This document shows, piece by piece, positions 1 to 7,538 of a stretch of DNA of 11,058 bases (its first letter is position 1; each line of letters begins with the position of its first letter). Position numbers and translations under genes: made by a program. The stretch lies in the NCBI GenBank assembly GCA_002314435.1, contig DCFV01000008.1, positions 7,442 through 18,499 of the forward strand, given 5' to 3'. Below the pieces are notes generated by a model. It was not told the DNA's origin. It saw only the letters and a list, made by a program, of their open reading frames with translations, and ran no database searches. This DNA is from Acidobacteriaceae bacterium UBA1795 (GTDB taxonomy: Bacteria > Acidobacteriota > Terriglobia > Terriglobales > Acidobacteriaceae).

Positions 1-224
1 CTGCGGTTCAGCGCATGCGCCGCGGTTTCGCCGAACCAGTACTCACCGGCCCATCCGTCATCGAGCAGCGCCAGCACATTCAAGAGCGACGACTTTCCCG
101 CTCCGGACGGACCCATCACGGTGACGAATTCGCCCTGGTGAATTGTGAGTCCGACGCGGCGCAGCACCCACGTCTCCGTGTGCCCTGCCTTGTAGCTGCG
201 TTCTATGTTCTTTAGCTCAATCAT
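1..224 (-). CDS. ABC transporter ATP-binding protein, N-terminal part (runs off the window edge)
   Basis: The first 74 codons of a second ATPase of the MacB/LolD class are visible, starting MIELKNIERSYKAG. The Walker A motif GPSGAGKSS is at residues 38-46, after the usual N-terminal strand and an aromatic tyrosine (Y11) at the A-loop position. Walker B, the signature motif and the H-switch lie outside the window. It would supply ATP hydrolysis to membrane permeases that lack their own nucleotide-binding domain. The ATG lies 4 bases after the stop of the upstream permease, and its Shine-Dalgarno GGAG (232-235) sits in that permease's last codons, so translation is probably coupled. It is not a copy of the ATPase at 5484-6203: the regions around Walker A differ (GPSGAGKSS versus GPSGCGKST), and the text after Walker A (LLNVLALLDDGWAGEYWF) is of another subtype. 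The family call is firm; the substrate is unknown. Confidence 0.9.
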   Translation of the reverse strand, partial: MIELKNIERSYKAGHTETWVLRRVGLTIHQGEFVTVMGPSGAGKSSLLNVLALLDDGWAGEYWFGETAAHALNR

Positions 225-228
225 CCGT

Positions 229-2751
229 TTACTCCGATCGCAAAGCAAGCATCGGTTCCACCGCCGCCGCCCGCCGTGCCGGTAATGCTGCTGCCAGCAG
301 CACCATCACAGCCGTAAGGGCTACCGCCGCTGCCAACGTCAGCGGATCAAACACGGCCACTCCGTAGAGTTGGCTGCGAAACAACTGCGCCAGCCCGACC
401 GTCGCGGGCAGTGCCACCACCGTCGCCGCCGCCGCAATCCATACCATCTCACTCAGTACCAGAAGAATTACGCTCATACGCGGCGCGCCCAGCGCCAACC
501 GCACCCCGATCTCGCGCGTACGCTGCTCGGTGGAGTAAGCCAGTACGCCGTAGAGCCCCACCGCCGTCAGCAGAATGGCGAGCAGCGAAAAAACCCCGGC
601 CAGAAAGGCCAGCGCCCGCTCGTCACTGATCGTGCGATCCAGCTGCTCATCCATCGTGCGCAGCTCGTTCACCACCAGCGTCGCGTCCTTCTGCCGCATT
701 GCCTGCCGGATCGCCGGCATCAGCAGTTCCGGCGCCACGGTCGAACGCACGTACATTGCCACGCCCGTCGGATGCTCCATCTGCAAGTAGGGCCGGTACA
801 CCGCCCCGCCCATCTTCGTACGCGGGTCCGCGTGTCGCACGTCGCCCACGACGCCTACGATCGTGATGTCGTACTTGATGTCCTTGCCGCCGCCAGCCGA
901 GATCTGCCGTCCGATTGCGTTCTGCGGCGCGCCGAAAAACTTTTTCGCAAACGCCAGGTTCACGACCGCCACCTTCGGCTGCCCCTTCGCGTCGCCAACG
1001 GCGAACTCGCGCCCCGCCAGGATCGGCTGCCGCAGTGCCGCAAAGTAGTCTGGTGTGATCTCCGGCGACTCGAAGTTCATGTCCTCTTCTTCGCCTGCCT
1101 TGTAGCCCTGCACAGAGAAGTTTGACGAGTTCGTATCTCCAGCCAGTTCCGGGTCCGTCGTGCCGCCCACGTTGGCGACACCCGGAATGCGCTTCAGCGC
1201 TGCCAGGCTATCCTGCACGATGGAGGGCGTACGATCCTCACCGTAACCCGAGGCTGTCGGGTCGAGCGTGAACGTGGTCAGGTGGAATATCTCAAAACCC
1301 ACGTCTGCCAAGCGCAAGTTATTGAGCGTGCGCACGAAGAGTCCGGCTCCGCCCAGCAGCAGCACGCTCAGAGTTATTTGCACGCCAACTGCCAGTTTGC
1401 GGAATCGCTGCGAGGTCAGCGACGCCGTGCCTGCGTTCTGGCGCAAAGCGTTCGTCAAATCCGGCTTCAGAAAGTGAAAGACCGGCGCAATGCTGAACAC
1501 CAGCGTGGCCACCAGCGAGACCACCAGCGCGAATCCGAGCACTCGCAGATCCACCGAGGCCGAGTACGGCTCCGAACCCGGATCGGCGCTCGTCATCAGC
1601 CGTACGAGCACCAGTGCCACCGGCGGTGCCATTGCAAGCCCAGCCACCGCGCCCGCCAGCCCCAGCAGACCGCCTTCCACCATCAGTTGCGTCACGATGC
1701 GGCTCCGCCGCGCGCCCAGCGCATAGCGCATCGACATCTCCCGCGTCCGCGCCGCGGCCCGCAGCAGCAGCAGCGTCGCCACGTTGATCGCGCATAGCGC
1801 CACCAGCAATCCCGCCATGCCCATCAGAATCCCCAGGGGCTTCATCAGTTGCTCACGCGCCGGCGCAAACCCCTTCGCGTCGTCGATCACCTTGATCGTG
1901 GACTCGTCCACAAACCGCCGCGCAAAGAGCGCGCTCGAGTCCTTGAACGCGGCCAACTCCGCGGCGCGCAGTGAGTGCCACAGCGGCCCAAGGCTCGCCT
2001 CGGCCTGCGCATTCGTCACGTTCGGCTTGCGCCGCGCCACCAGAGTCAACCACGCCGAGCGGCGATTGTTCAGGTCATCCAGTTGCGCGCGCCACGGGAT
2101 GGCAATCGCCACCATGCTCACCGGCACGAACACACCGGGCTTGAAACCGCTGATCGCCGAGTCGAAACGCTCCGGCGCCACGCCCACGATCGTGAACGGA
2201 CGCCCGTTGATCGCGACGCTCTGCCCCACCACGTCCGGCATGCCGCCGAACCGCGTCTTCCAGTAGCCGTAGCTCAACACGGCCACCGGATTGCCGTTCT
2301 TCACCGTGTCGTCCTGTTGCGTCAGCAGCCTGCCCGCCGCCGGCTTCAGCCCCAACACGTCGAAGTAGTTTCCGCTCACCACCTCGGCGTCTTCGCTCTC
2401 CGCCTGGTTGTGCCACGACACGCCAACATTCGCGCGATCCGCGGCGATCATCCCGCTGAACACCTGGTTGTGGTCGCGCAGGTCCTTGTACATCGGATAC
2501 GAGAAGTAGTTGCCCTGGTCGCCGCCAAAGCTGCTTATTGATCCACGAAACGCGCCCTTCCAGTAGAAGCGCACCAGTTCCTGGGGATGCGACACCGGCA
2601 GCATTCGCAGCAGCGCCTGGTCGAAGAGTGTGAACACCGCCGCGTTGGCGCCGATGCCCAGCGCCAGCGTCAGTACCACGGTGAATGTGAAGCCAGGCGC
2701 CTTGCCCAACTGGCGCAGCGCGTAGCGGATGTCCTGGGGAATGGTATTCAT
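229..2751 (-). CDS. ADOP-type ABC transporter permease (MacB/FtsX fold, duplicated), 840 aa
   Basis: This is an inner-membrane permease with two MacB-like halves. Half one has a membrane segment at about 22-46, a periplasmic MacB_PCD-like domain at about 50-300, and three more segments near 305-330, 355-385 and 403-425. Half two has a segment near 455-474, a periplasmic domain to about 710, and segments near 715-738, 765-788 and 800-824. Each half carries the FtsX cytoplasmic loop with an R-x-ALGA element (RYALGARRS at 342-350, RLALGAPRMS at 751-760). The C-terminus ARRAAAVEPMLALRSE is the usual ending of acidobacterial orphan permeases. No ATPase domain is present, so it must use separate ATPases, probably those encoded beside it. 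I chose the ATG at 2751 (MNTIPQDIRYALRQL) because AAGGAG lies 5 bases upstream and the N-terminus then matches the family; a longer reading from 2895 would add 48 Cys/Pro-rich residues overlapping the upstream permease. Substrate unknown. Confidence 0.93.
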   Translation of the reverse strand: MNTIPQDIRYALRQLGKAPGFTFTVVLTLALGIGANAAVFTLFDQALLRMLPVSHPQELVRFYWKGAFRGSISSFGGDQGNYFSYPMYKDLRDHNQVFSGMIAADRANVGVSWHNQAESEDAEVVSGNYFDVLGLKPAAGRLLTQQDDTVKNGNPVAVLSYGYWKTRFGGMPDVVGQSVAINGRPFTIVGVAPERFDSAISGFKPGVFVPVSMVAIAIPWRAQLDDLNNRRSAWLTLVARRKPNVTNAQAEASLGPLWHSLRAAELAAFKDSSALFARRFVDESTIKVIDDAKGFAPAREQLMKPLGILMGMAGLLVALCAINVATLLLLRAAARTREMSMRYALGARRSRIVTQLMVEGGLLGLAGAVAGLAMAPPVALVLVRLMTSADPGSEPYSASVDLRVLGFALVVSLVATLVFSIAPVFHFLKPDLTNALRQNAGTASLTSQRFRKLAVGVQITLSVLLLGGAGLFVRTLNNLRLADVGFEIFHLTTFTLDPTASGYGEDRTPSIVQDSLAALKRIPGVANVGGTTDPELAGDTNSSNFSVQGYKAGEEEDMNFESPEITPDYFAALRQPILAGREFAVGDAKGQPKVAVVNLAFAKKFFGAPQNAIGRQISAGGGKDIKYDITIVGVVGDVRHADPRTKMGGAVYRPYLQMEHPTGVAMYVRSTVAPELLMPAIRQAMRQKDATLVVNELRTMDEQLDRTISDERALAFLAGVFSLLAILLTAVGLYGVLAYSTEQRTREIGVRLALGAPRMSVILLVLSEMVWIAAAATVVALPATVGLAQLFRSQLYGVAVFDPLTLAAAVALTAVMVLLAAALPARRAAAVEPMLALRSE

Positions 2752-2756
2752 CACAG

Positions 2757-2762
2757 CTCCTT
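2757..2762 (-). promoter_or_regulatory. Shine-Dalgarno overlapping the preceding stop codon
   Basis: On the minus strand AAGGAG ends 5 bases before the ATG at 2751, and its first base is the last base of the TAA (2762-2764) ending the upstream permease. This fixes the start of the 840-aa permease and rejects the longer in-frame reading from 2895. A ribosome finishing the first permease would be placed on the start site of the second, consistent with balanced synthesis of two partner subunits (inference). Confidence 0.8.
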
Positions 2763-5326
2763 TACTCAGTGCGCAGGGCCTGCATCGGCTCGATTGTTGC
2801 GGCGCGGCGCGCGGGCAGGAATCCGGCAAATGCGGCGCAGAGCAGAAGCACCAGCGGCGCAACAGTAAGGGCCACGGGGTCGTAACTGCGAACACCGTAG
2901 AGAATGCTCTTCATCAGGTACCCCGCATACAGCGACGCCGGGATGCCAAGAGCCAGGCCGATCAAGATCTGCCACAGGGCGCCACGCAGGACCATGGTGA
3001 TCACCGAGTTCCGCGTAGCACCCAGAGCCATACGGATGCCGATTTCGCTGGTGCGCCGCGCCACAAAGTAGGACATGACGCCGTAGAGGCCGATACATGC
3101 CAGAATCAGCGCGAGCAGCCCGAACAGCGTGGTAAGCCGCGCTACGAGGCGCTCCTGGTCGAAGTTCCCGGCCACCTGCGCATCCAGCGAGCGGAGATCG
3201 ATGACGGTCAAATTGGGATCGATGCCGGCCAGCGTGCGGCGCACGAACGCATCGACGTTGGCAGGAGGCGATTGGAAGTCCACAATCACCGCGTCCATAT
3301 TCATCGAGTCTACTTCGACGCTGATCATCTGGGGTTGCGTAAAGCCGGCATACTGCTGGGTAAGCGGACGCAGATAGACGGGGCGGATCTCATCACGCGG
3401 GTTGTTCATCTTGAAGTCGTGGAAGACGCCCACGATCTGCCATGCGCCCGAGTACTGCGGAAAGCCGATGCCGAAGTGCTGGCCGACCGGGTCCTGGTTG
3501 GGGAAGAAGTGTTTGGCAAAGGTCTCGTTCACCAGCACCACCTGCGGAGAAGTGGCCGTGTCCTGCTCACTGAAGTCGCGGCCCCGAACAATGGGCACGC
3601 CAATTGAATCGAGGTATCCCCTGCTCACGCGAACCCACGTGGAGCCACAGTGGTCCCCGGGGCGCGGTGCCGGATGTCCCTGCTGAATTACGCACTCGCC
3701 CCAATTGTCGCCTTCGAGCGGGCTGTACATTGCCAGGCTCAAGTGCAGCACGCCGGGCAGTGCCTGGAAACGGTCTTCTATCTGGCGATAGAGCGCGGGA
3801 AGGCGGTCAATCGTGTAGCCCGCGCCAATGGGATCGATATGCAGCACGTACCGGTTGTGCGTGGCGATGCCGAAGTTCTGGTGCTCCAGGTTGCTCAGAG
3901 TACGCGTCATCAGGACCGCTCCGCACAGCAACACGATCGAAAGCGCGGCCTGCAGCACAACCAGCGCCTTCTGCGGCACCGACGAGCGATCCTTCGTTGA
4001 GCGGTTGACTCCGCGTAGCGCCTCGGCCGGCTGCGCGTGCGAGGAGAGCCACGCCGGCCCCGTGCTGAACAAAACGCCGGTCACCAGCGAGACTACAAAG
4101 GCAAAGCCGAGAACCGTGAGCGATGGGCTCGCGTCGACGGGCATGTTGCGCGCATCGGGGAATGCGAGCGCAAGAATCGTACGGCAACCCGCGTAGGCAA
4201 CCACAAGTCCGGCCAGACCGCCGATGCAGCTCAAGATCACGCTCTCCGTCAGAATCTGACGAATCAGGTGACGACGCCCGGCGCCCAGCGCCATGCGCAC
4301 GGCAATATCGGCGCGCCGCGTTGTGGCGCGCGCCAGCAGCAGGTTGGCGATATTGGCGCACGCAATCAAAAGCACGATGGAGGAGAGAATCATCAGCATC
4401 TTCAGGCCTGTGCCTGCGTACTGCTGCAGGGCCTGGATGCCGCCGCCGCCGGGCGTGAGCACTACATGCATCTTGGGAATGATGGTGCCACCGCCGTTCG
4501 CCGTAAGATCCGGACGCGTCCACAGCCACTGGCGCAGCGTTGTATCGATCTTCGATTGCAGCGCGGGGATGCTCTGCCCCGCAGGCAAGCGGCCAACGAT
4601 ATAGAGCCAGTGCGAGTCAGGGTGATGGACAACCGAGCCCGCTCCGCGCACATAAGGCTCTTCCTGAATCGGCATCCAGAAGTCAGGCGGAGTCTGCGAT
4701 ACTCGATCGCCGAAGAATCCGGGCGGCGCAACGCCCACAACGGTGAACGGTTTGGTTTGAATAAAGATGGTGGAGCCGACAATCCCGGCGTCCGCGGCGT
4801 ACTCGCCCTGCCATGCCTTGTAACTCAGCACCATGGCGGGCGCTGCTGAAGGCGTGTCGTCGTTGTCGGCAAACACGCGCCCCGTCCAGGCGCTCACGCC
4901 AAACGTGGAGAAGTAGTTGCCGGACACAAACTCACCGTGAAGGGACTTAGGCACGGCGTTGCCGCGGCGGACGGACCAGTGCCACTCGCCGGCCTGCATC
5001 GCGGACAATTGCTGGAACTCCGGCGTGTGGTCGCGCAAATGCAAATAGAGATCGGTTGAAAAGATGGAGAAATCGCCGTTGTCGCTCGCACTGCCCGGGA
5101 ATCCTCCCTCGACGCAGCAGTCATCGTTGTCGCCAATGCGCCACAGATGCGCTGGATCGGCGACCGGCAGGGTGCGCAGCAGAATGCCATGCACCAGCGT
5201 GAAGATGGCCGTGTTGGCGCCGATACCCAGAGCCAGCGTGACAATGGCCGTGAGCGTGAAGCCTGGCGACTTGCGCAGCTGGCGCAATGCATAGCGGATA
5301 TCCTTGACCAGTTGATTCATCGCCAT
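2762..5326 (-). CDS. ADOP-type ABC transporter permease (MacB/FtsX fold, duplicated), 854 aa
   Basis: This is the first intact permease of the export cassette. It starts MAMNQLVKDIRYALRQLRKS, followed by a membrane segment at about 25-49 (containing LALGIGANTAIF). A periplasmic MacB_PCD-like domain spans about 50-300, with membrane segments near 308-332, 360-382 and 403-425. The second half has a segment near 455-475, a periplasmic domain to about 725, and segments near 733-755, 783-803 and 815-836. The FtsX loop motif appears in both halves (RMALGAGRRH at 344-353, RMALGATRNS at 765-774). It ends RRAATIEPMQALRTE. Cysteines at 70-71 (adjacent) and at 545 and 560 lie in the two predicted periplasmic domains and could form disulfides (inference). 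The ATG at 5326 has GGAG 4 bases upstream; an in-frame ATG at 5320 (GGAG 10 bases away) is the alternative. Similarity to the 840-aa neighbour is domain-level and motif-level, so this is an old paralogue, not a recent duplicate. Substrate unknown. Confidence 0.93.
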   Translation of the reverse strand: MAMNQLVKDIRYALRQLRKSPGFTLTAIVTLALGIGANTAIFTLVHGILLRTLPVADPAHLWRIGDNDDCCVEGGFPGSASDNGDFSIFSTDLYLHLRDHTPEFQQLSAMQAGEWHWSVRRGNAVPKSLHGEFVSGNYFSTFGVSAWTGRVFADNDDTPSAAPAMVLSYKAWQGEYAADAGIVGSTIFIQTKPFTVVGVAPPGFFGDRVSQTPPDFWMPIQEEPYVRGAGSVVHHPDSHWLYIVGRLPAGQSIPALQSKIDTTLRQWLWTRPDLTANGGGTIIPKMHVVLTPGGGGIQALQQYAGTGLKMLMILSSIVLLIACANIANLLLARATTRRADIAVRMALGAGRRHLIRQILTESVILSCIGGLAGLVVAYAGCRTILALAFPDARNMPVDASPSLTVLGFAFVVSLVTGVLFSTGPAWLSSHAQPAEALRGVNRSTKDRSSVPQKALVVLQAALSIVLLCGAVLMTRTLSNLEHQNFGIATHNRYVLHIDPIGAGYTIDRLPALYRQIEDRFQALPGVLHLSLAMYSPLEGDNWGECVIQQGHPAPRPGDHCGSTWVRVSRGYLDSIGVPIVRGRDFSEQDTATSPQVVLVNETFAKHFFPNQDPVGQHFGIGFPQYSGAWQIVGVFHDFKMNNPRDEIRPVYLRPLTQQYAGFTQPQMISVEVDSMNMDAVIVDFQSPPANVDAFVRRTLAGIDPNLTVIDLRSLDAQVAGNFDQERLVARLTTLFGLLALILACIGLYGVMSYFVARRTSEIGIRMALGATRNSVITMVLRGALWQILIGLALGIPASLYAGYLMKSILYGVRSYDPVALTVAPLVLLLCAAFAGFLPARRAATIEPMQALRTE

Positions 5327-5363
5327 TCATCTCCATGACCTAAACGGTGAACGCACCCTGTTC

Positions 5364-5472
5364 CTATTCATTGCGCAGTACCTGCATCGGCTCGATCCTC
5401 GCAGCGCGTTGATCCCAACGCCAGCGTGAGCGAAACCGTGGTGGTATATCCAGGAGCCTTCCGGAGCTGCCG
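5364..5472 (-). pseudogene. Remnant of a third ADOP permease: N-terminal and C-terminal stubs joined by a large internal deletion
   Basis: On the minus strand from 5472 the DNA reads RQLRKAPGYTTTVSLTLALG, matching the start of ADOP permeases (compare RQLGKAPGFTFTVVLTLALG in the 840-aa gene). Immediately afterwards, in a different frame, it reads RAARIEPMQVLRNE and stops at TAG (5364-5366), matching the family's C-terminus (compare RAATIEPMQALRTE). About 800 codons that should lie between are absent, the two pieces are out of frame, and the N-terminal dozen residues with the start codon are missing. The junction lies near 5405-5415, within GGATCAACGCGCTGCG. The stub follows the ATPase stop by 11 bases, just where a permease partner is expected. 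It cannot encode a transporter. Because its sequence differs from both neighbours, it appears to be a distinct third paralogue and not a fragment of either. Confidence 0.85.
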
Positions 5473-5484
5473 GCGAGGAGCCTT
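5452..5484. repeat. 9-bp direct repeat AGGAGCCTT at the ATPase/pseudogene junction
   Basis: AGGAGCCTT occurs at 5452-5460 and at 5476-5484, 24 bp apart. One copy touches the ATPase stop codon (5484-5486); the other lies inside the N-terminal stub of the permease remnant. The arrangement is what short-repeat recombination or slippage would leave and may explain how the remnant lost its start codon and normal spacing. A 9-bp match is short, so the mechanism is inference. Confidence 0.45.
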
Positions 5485-6203
5485 TACGCCTCCACTTCCT
5501 CGGTCAGCTTCTTCAGTTCGTCTTCTGATACGACCTTGCCATCGAACAGGTGCACCTCGCGCTGCGCGTGCTTGGCGAAGCGTGGATCGTGCGTCACCAT
5601 GCAGATCGTCGAGCCCTCGCGGTGCAGATCGGCCAGCAGATGCATCACCGCCTCGCCGTTCTTCGAGTCCAGGTTGCCCGTCGGCTCGTCGGCCAGCAGG
5701 ATCGATGGCGACCCAGCCAGCGCCCGCGCCACGGCCACGCGCTGCTGCTGGCCGCCGGAGAGCTGCGCCGGATAGTGCCGCATGCGGTGTGCCATGTTCA
5801 CGCGCTCCAGCGCATCCTTTACACGCTTCTTGCGCTCCGCAGCGGGCATGCCTGCGCGATAGGTTAGCGGCAGTTCGACGTTCTCTTCCACCGTCAGGTC
5901 GCCGATCAGGTTAAAGCTCTGAAAGATGAACCCGATCTCCTGATTGCGGATCCGCGAACGGTCACTGAAGCTCAGGTTCTCCACCGGCTTGTTGTTCAGC
6001 AGATACTTGCCGCCGGTGGGCGTGTCCAGCAGGCCCAGGATCGACAGCAGTGTGGACTTGCCGCAGCCCGACGGCCCCGACATCGCCACATACTCGCCGC
6101 GCGAAATGCTCAGGTGAATGCCGGAGAGTGCGTGCGTCTCCACTTCGTCGGTGTAGAAGACCTTCGTCAGATCCTCAATCTCAATCAGCTTGTCGTTTGC
6201 CAT
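5484..6203 (-). CDS. ABC transporter ATP-binding protein, MacB/LolD type, 239 aa
   Basis: This is a complete nucleotide-binding subunit that powers the export permeases encoded downstream. Walker A GPSGCGKST is at residues 43-51, the Q-loop glutamine is Q95 (FQSFNL), the signature LSGGQQQ is at 148-154, and Walker B is ILLADE (168-173) with catalytic E173. The D-loop is NLDS (177-180) and the switch histidine H205 is in VTHD. The length of 239 aa is typical of stand-alone LolD/MacB-type ATPases, and all catalytic residues are intact. The ATG at 6203 is supported by GAGGAG about 7 bases upstream. The gene follows the adaptor by 52 bases and precedes the permease remnant by 11, the classic adaptor-ATPase-permease order. 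Because no permease here carries its own ATPase domain, this protein probably serves one or both intact permeases. The substrate cannot be read from the sequence. Confidence 0.95.
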   Translation of the reverse strand: MANDKLIEIEDLTKVFYTDEVETHALSGIHLSISRGEYVAMSGPSGCGKSTLLSILGLLDTPTGGKYLLNNKPVENLSFSDRSRIRNQEIGFIFQSFNLIGDLTVEENVELPLTYRAGMPAAERKKRVKDALERVNMAHRMRHYPAQLSGGQQQRVAVARALAGSPSILLADEPTGNLDSKNGEAVMHLLADLHREGSTICMVTHDPRFAKHAQREVHLFDGKVVSEDELKKLTEEVEA

Positions 6204-6255
6204 TTGCTTCTCCTCGTTCGCTCAAATCTCTTCTCTGTTCCCTGCTGGCAGCCTT

Positions 6256-7524
6256 CTACTCCAGCCGCACGCGATCCACATTGTCGTAGCGCGACATGTC
6301 CGACAAAATCACCGTGTCGCCTTCTTTCAATCCTTCGAGCACCTGGATGGAGTTGACCGAGGCGCGGCCCACTTTCACCGGGACGCGCGTTGCCCCCTTG
6401 CCATCCACGTCGAGCTTGAACAGGCTGAGCGTCGAATTCTCGTTCCCCAGTGCCGGCCGGCCCACATACAGCACATCCGTCAGGCGCTCCAGGTCAATGG
6501 TCCCGTCCACACTCAACTGCGGCACCGCGCCCGCAGGCAGCGGCCCATCCAGATCTACGTCAACTGTGCGCGTTCCGTTCACTACCGAGGGATCAATACG
6601 CGTCACATGGCCAGGAATCACGCCGTTGTGGGTGTCGATGGAGGCCGGCTGCCCCACCTGGATGTCGCGCGCCTGAGTCTCCGCTATCTGCAGCGCAGCC
6701 TTCAGTTTGTCGCGCTGGATGACCTGCGCAATCGACGTGCCCGCTGTGACGTGCTGGCCCACCTGCACCGGAGTCGCCAGCGGGGCCAGCGTGCCGGAGA
6801 TCGTGGACCGCACCTCGAGCGCAGCCGACTGCTTTTGATAGAGGTCGAGCAGGGCTTTTGCCTGGTCGATCTTGGTCTGCGCTGAGGCAAGCTGAATTTC
6901 AATTGCCTTCTGGTTCACGTCCAACTGCTGCTTGCTCAGGTCGTGCTGCGTGTTGAGTTGGTCGGCTGTGTTTTTTGACTTGTTGTAGGCCAGGCCGGAA
7001 ATCACGCCCAAGTCGTAGAGCGCCTTGTCCGTCTGCGCCTGCAACTGGTCCTGCGTGTAGTCGGCATGCACCTGCGCGGCGGCCGTCTTCTTATCCATCA
7101 ACGTGCTTTCGAGCGTGGCCTGAAGGCTCTTGTAGTCAGCCTGCGCGGCCTTGAGCGCGAGCCTCGCGTTCAGCACCTGCTGCTCCAGTTGTGGATCGGC
7201 CAGGTCCATGAGGATCGTGTTCGGGGTGACCTGCGCTCCGGGCAATACGCGAATGCGCACCACCGTCGCGTCTGTCTGCGCCGGGATCAGCTCGATCGAG
7301 TCCTCGCGCGGAACAAGCGTTCCGGTCGATCCGCGCACCTGGCGCACCATCGGGCCGCGCTTCACTGTGTCGGTCCAAATCGTGGAGCGGTCAACGGTCG
7401 GCGCCGCCGGCTTGAGCCGCGAAACCGCCACCGCTGCCACCGCCAGAACCACCACGCCAATGCCAGCCCACACAAACAGCTGGCGCTTTTTCCTCTTCTT
7501 GATGTCAGGCCGTGCGATATCCAT
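6256..7524 (-). CDS. HlyD/MacA-family periplasmic adaptor subunit, 422 aa
   Basis: This is a membrane-fusion (adaptor) protein that would bridge the inner-membrane permeases and an outer-membrane TolC-type channel. A basic cytoplasmic N-terminus (MDIARPDIKKRKKRQ) leads into one membrane anchor at about 17-35. Next come a beta-barrel/lipoyl half (about 50-110, with VLPGAQVTPNTILMDL), a long Gln/Ala/Lys-rich coiled-coil hairpin (about 111-238), the second lipoyl half (TPVQVGQHVTAGTSIAQV, 251-268), and beta-barrel and membrane-proximal domains (about 270-422, including VLYVGRPALG and GLKEGDTVILSD). The MDIARP start is my recollection of the conserved N-terminus in acidobacterial adaptors of this type. 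A GTG at 7527 is in frame one codon earlier. There is no Shine-Dalgarno before either start; the sigma-54 promoter immediately upstream predicts a message beginning about 4 nt before the ATG. The outer-membrane partner is not in the window. Confidence 0.93.
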   Translation of the reverse strand: MDIARPDIKKRKKRQLFVWAGIGVVVLAVAAVAVSRLKPAAPTVDRSTIWTDTVKRGPMVRQVRGSTGTLVPREDSIELIPAQTDATVVRIRVLPGAQVTPNTILMDLADPQLEQQVLNARLALKAAQADYKSLQATLESTLMDKKTAAAQVHADYTQDQLQAQTDKALYDLGVISGLAYNKSKNTADQLNTQHDLSKQQLDVNQKAIEIQLASAQTKIDQAKALLDLYQKQSAALEVRSTISGTLAPLATPVQVGQHVTAGTSIAQVIQRDKLKAALQIAETQARDIQVGQPASIDTHNGVIPGHVTRIDPSVVNGTRTVDVDLDGPLPAGAVPQLSVDGTIDLERLTDVLYVGRPALGNENSTLSLFKLDVDGKGATRVPVKVGRASVNSIQVLEGLKEGDTVILSDMSRYDNVDRVRLE

Positions 7525-7538
7525 CACGCAAAGTAGAG

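Noticed and set aside
2752..2895. 48-residue N-terminal extension of the 840-aa permease
   Set aside because: The added residues are Cys/Pro-rich, resemble no ADOP N-terminus, overlap the upstream permease, and the ATG at 2751 has its own well-spaced AAGGAG.
2729..3607. Long plus-strand open frame (292 codons) antisense to the 854-aa permease
   Set aside because: It lies opposite a permease with clear domain matches, is rich in Arg/His/Gln as expected for a shadow frame in GC-rich DNA, and resembles no protein I know.
5367..5486. Read-through fusion of the ATPase to the permease C-terminal stub, which is in frame after the TAA
   Set aside because: The in-frame stretch is garbled permease N-terminal DNA and lacks membrane segments; the shared frame is most likely coincidence.
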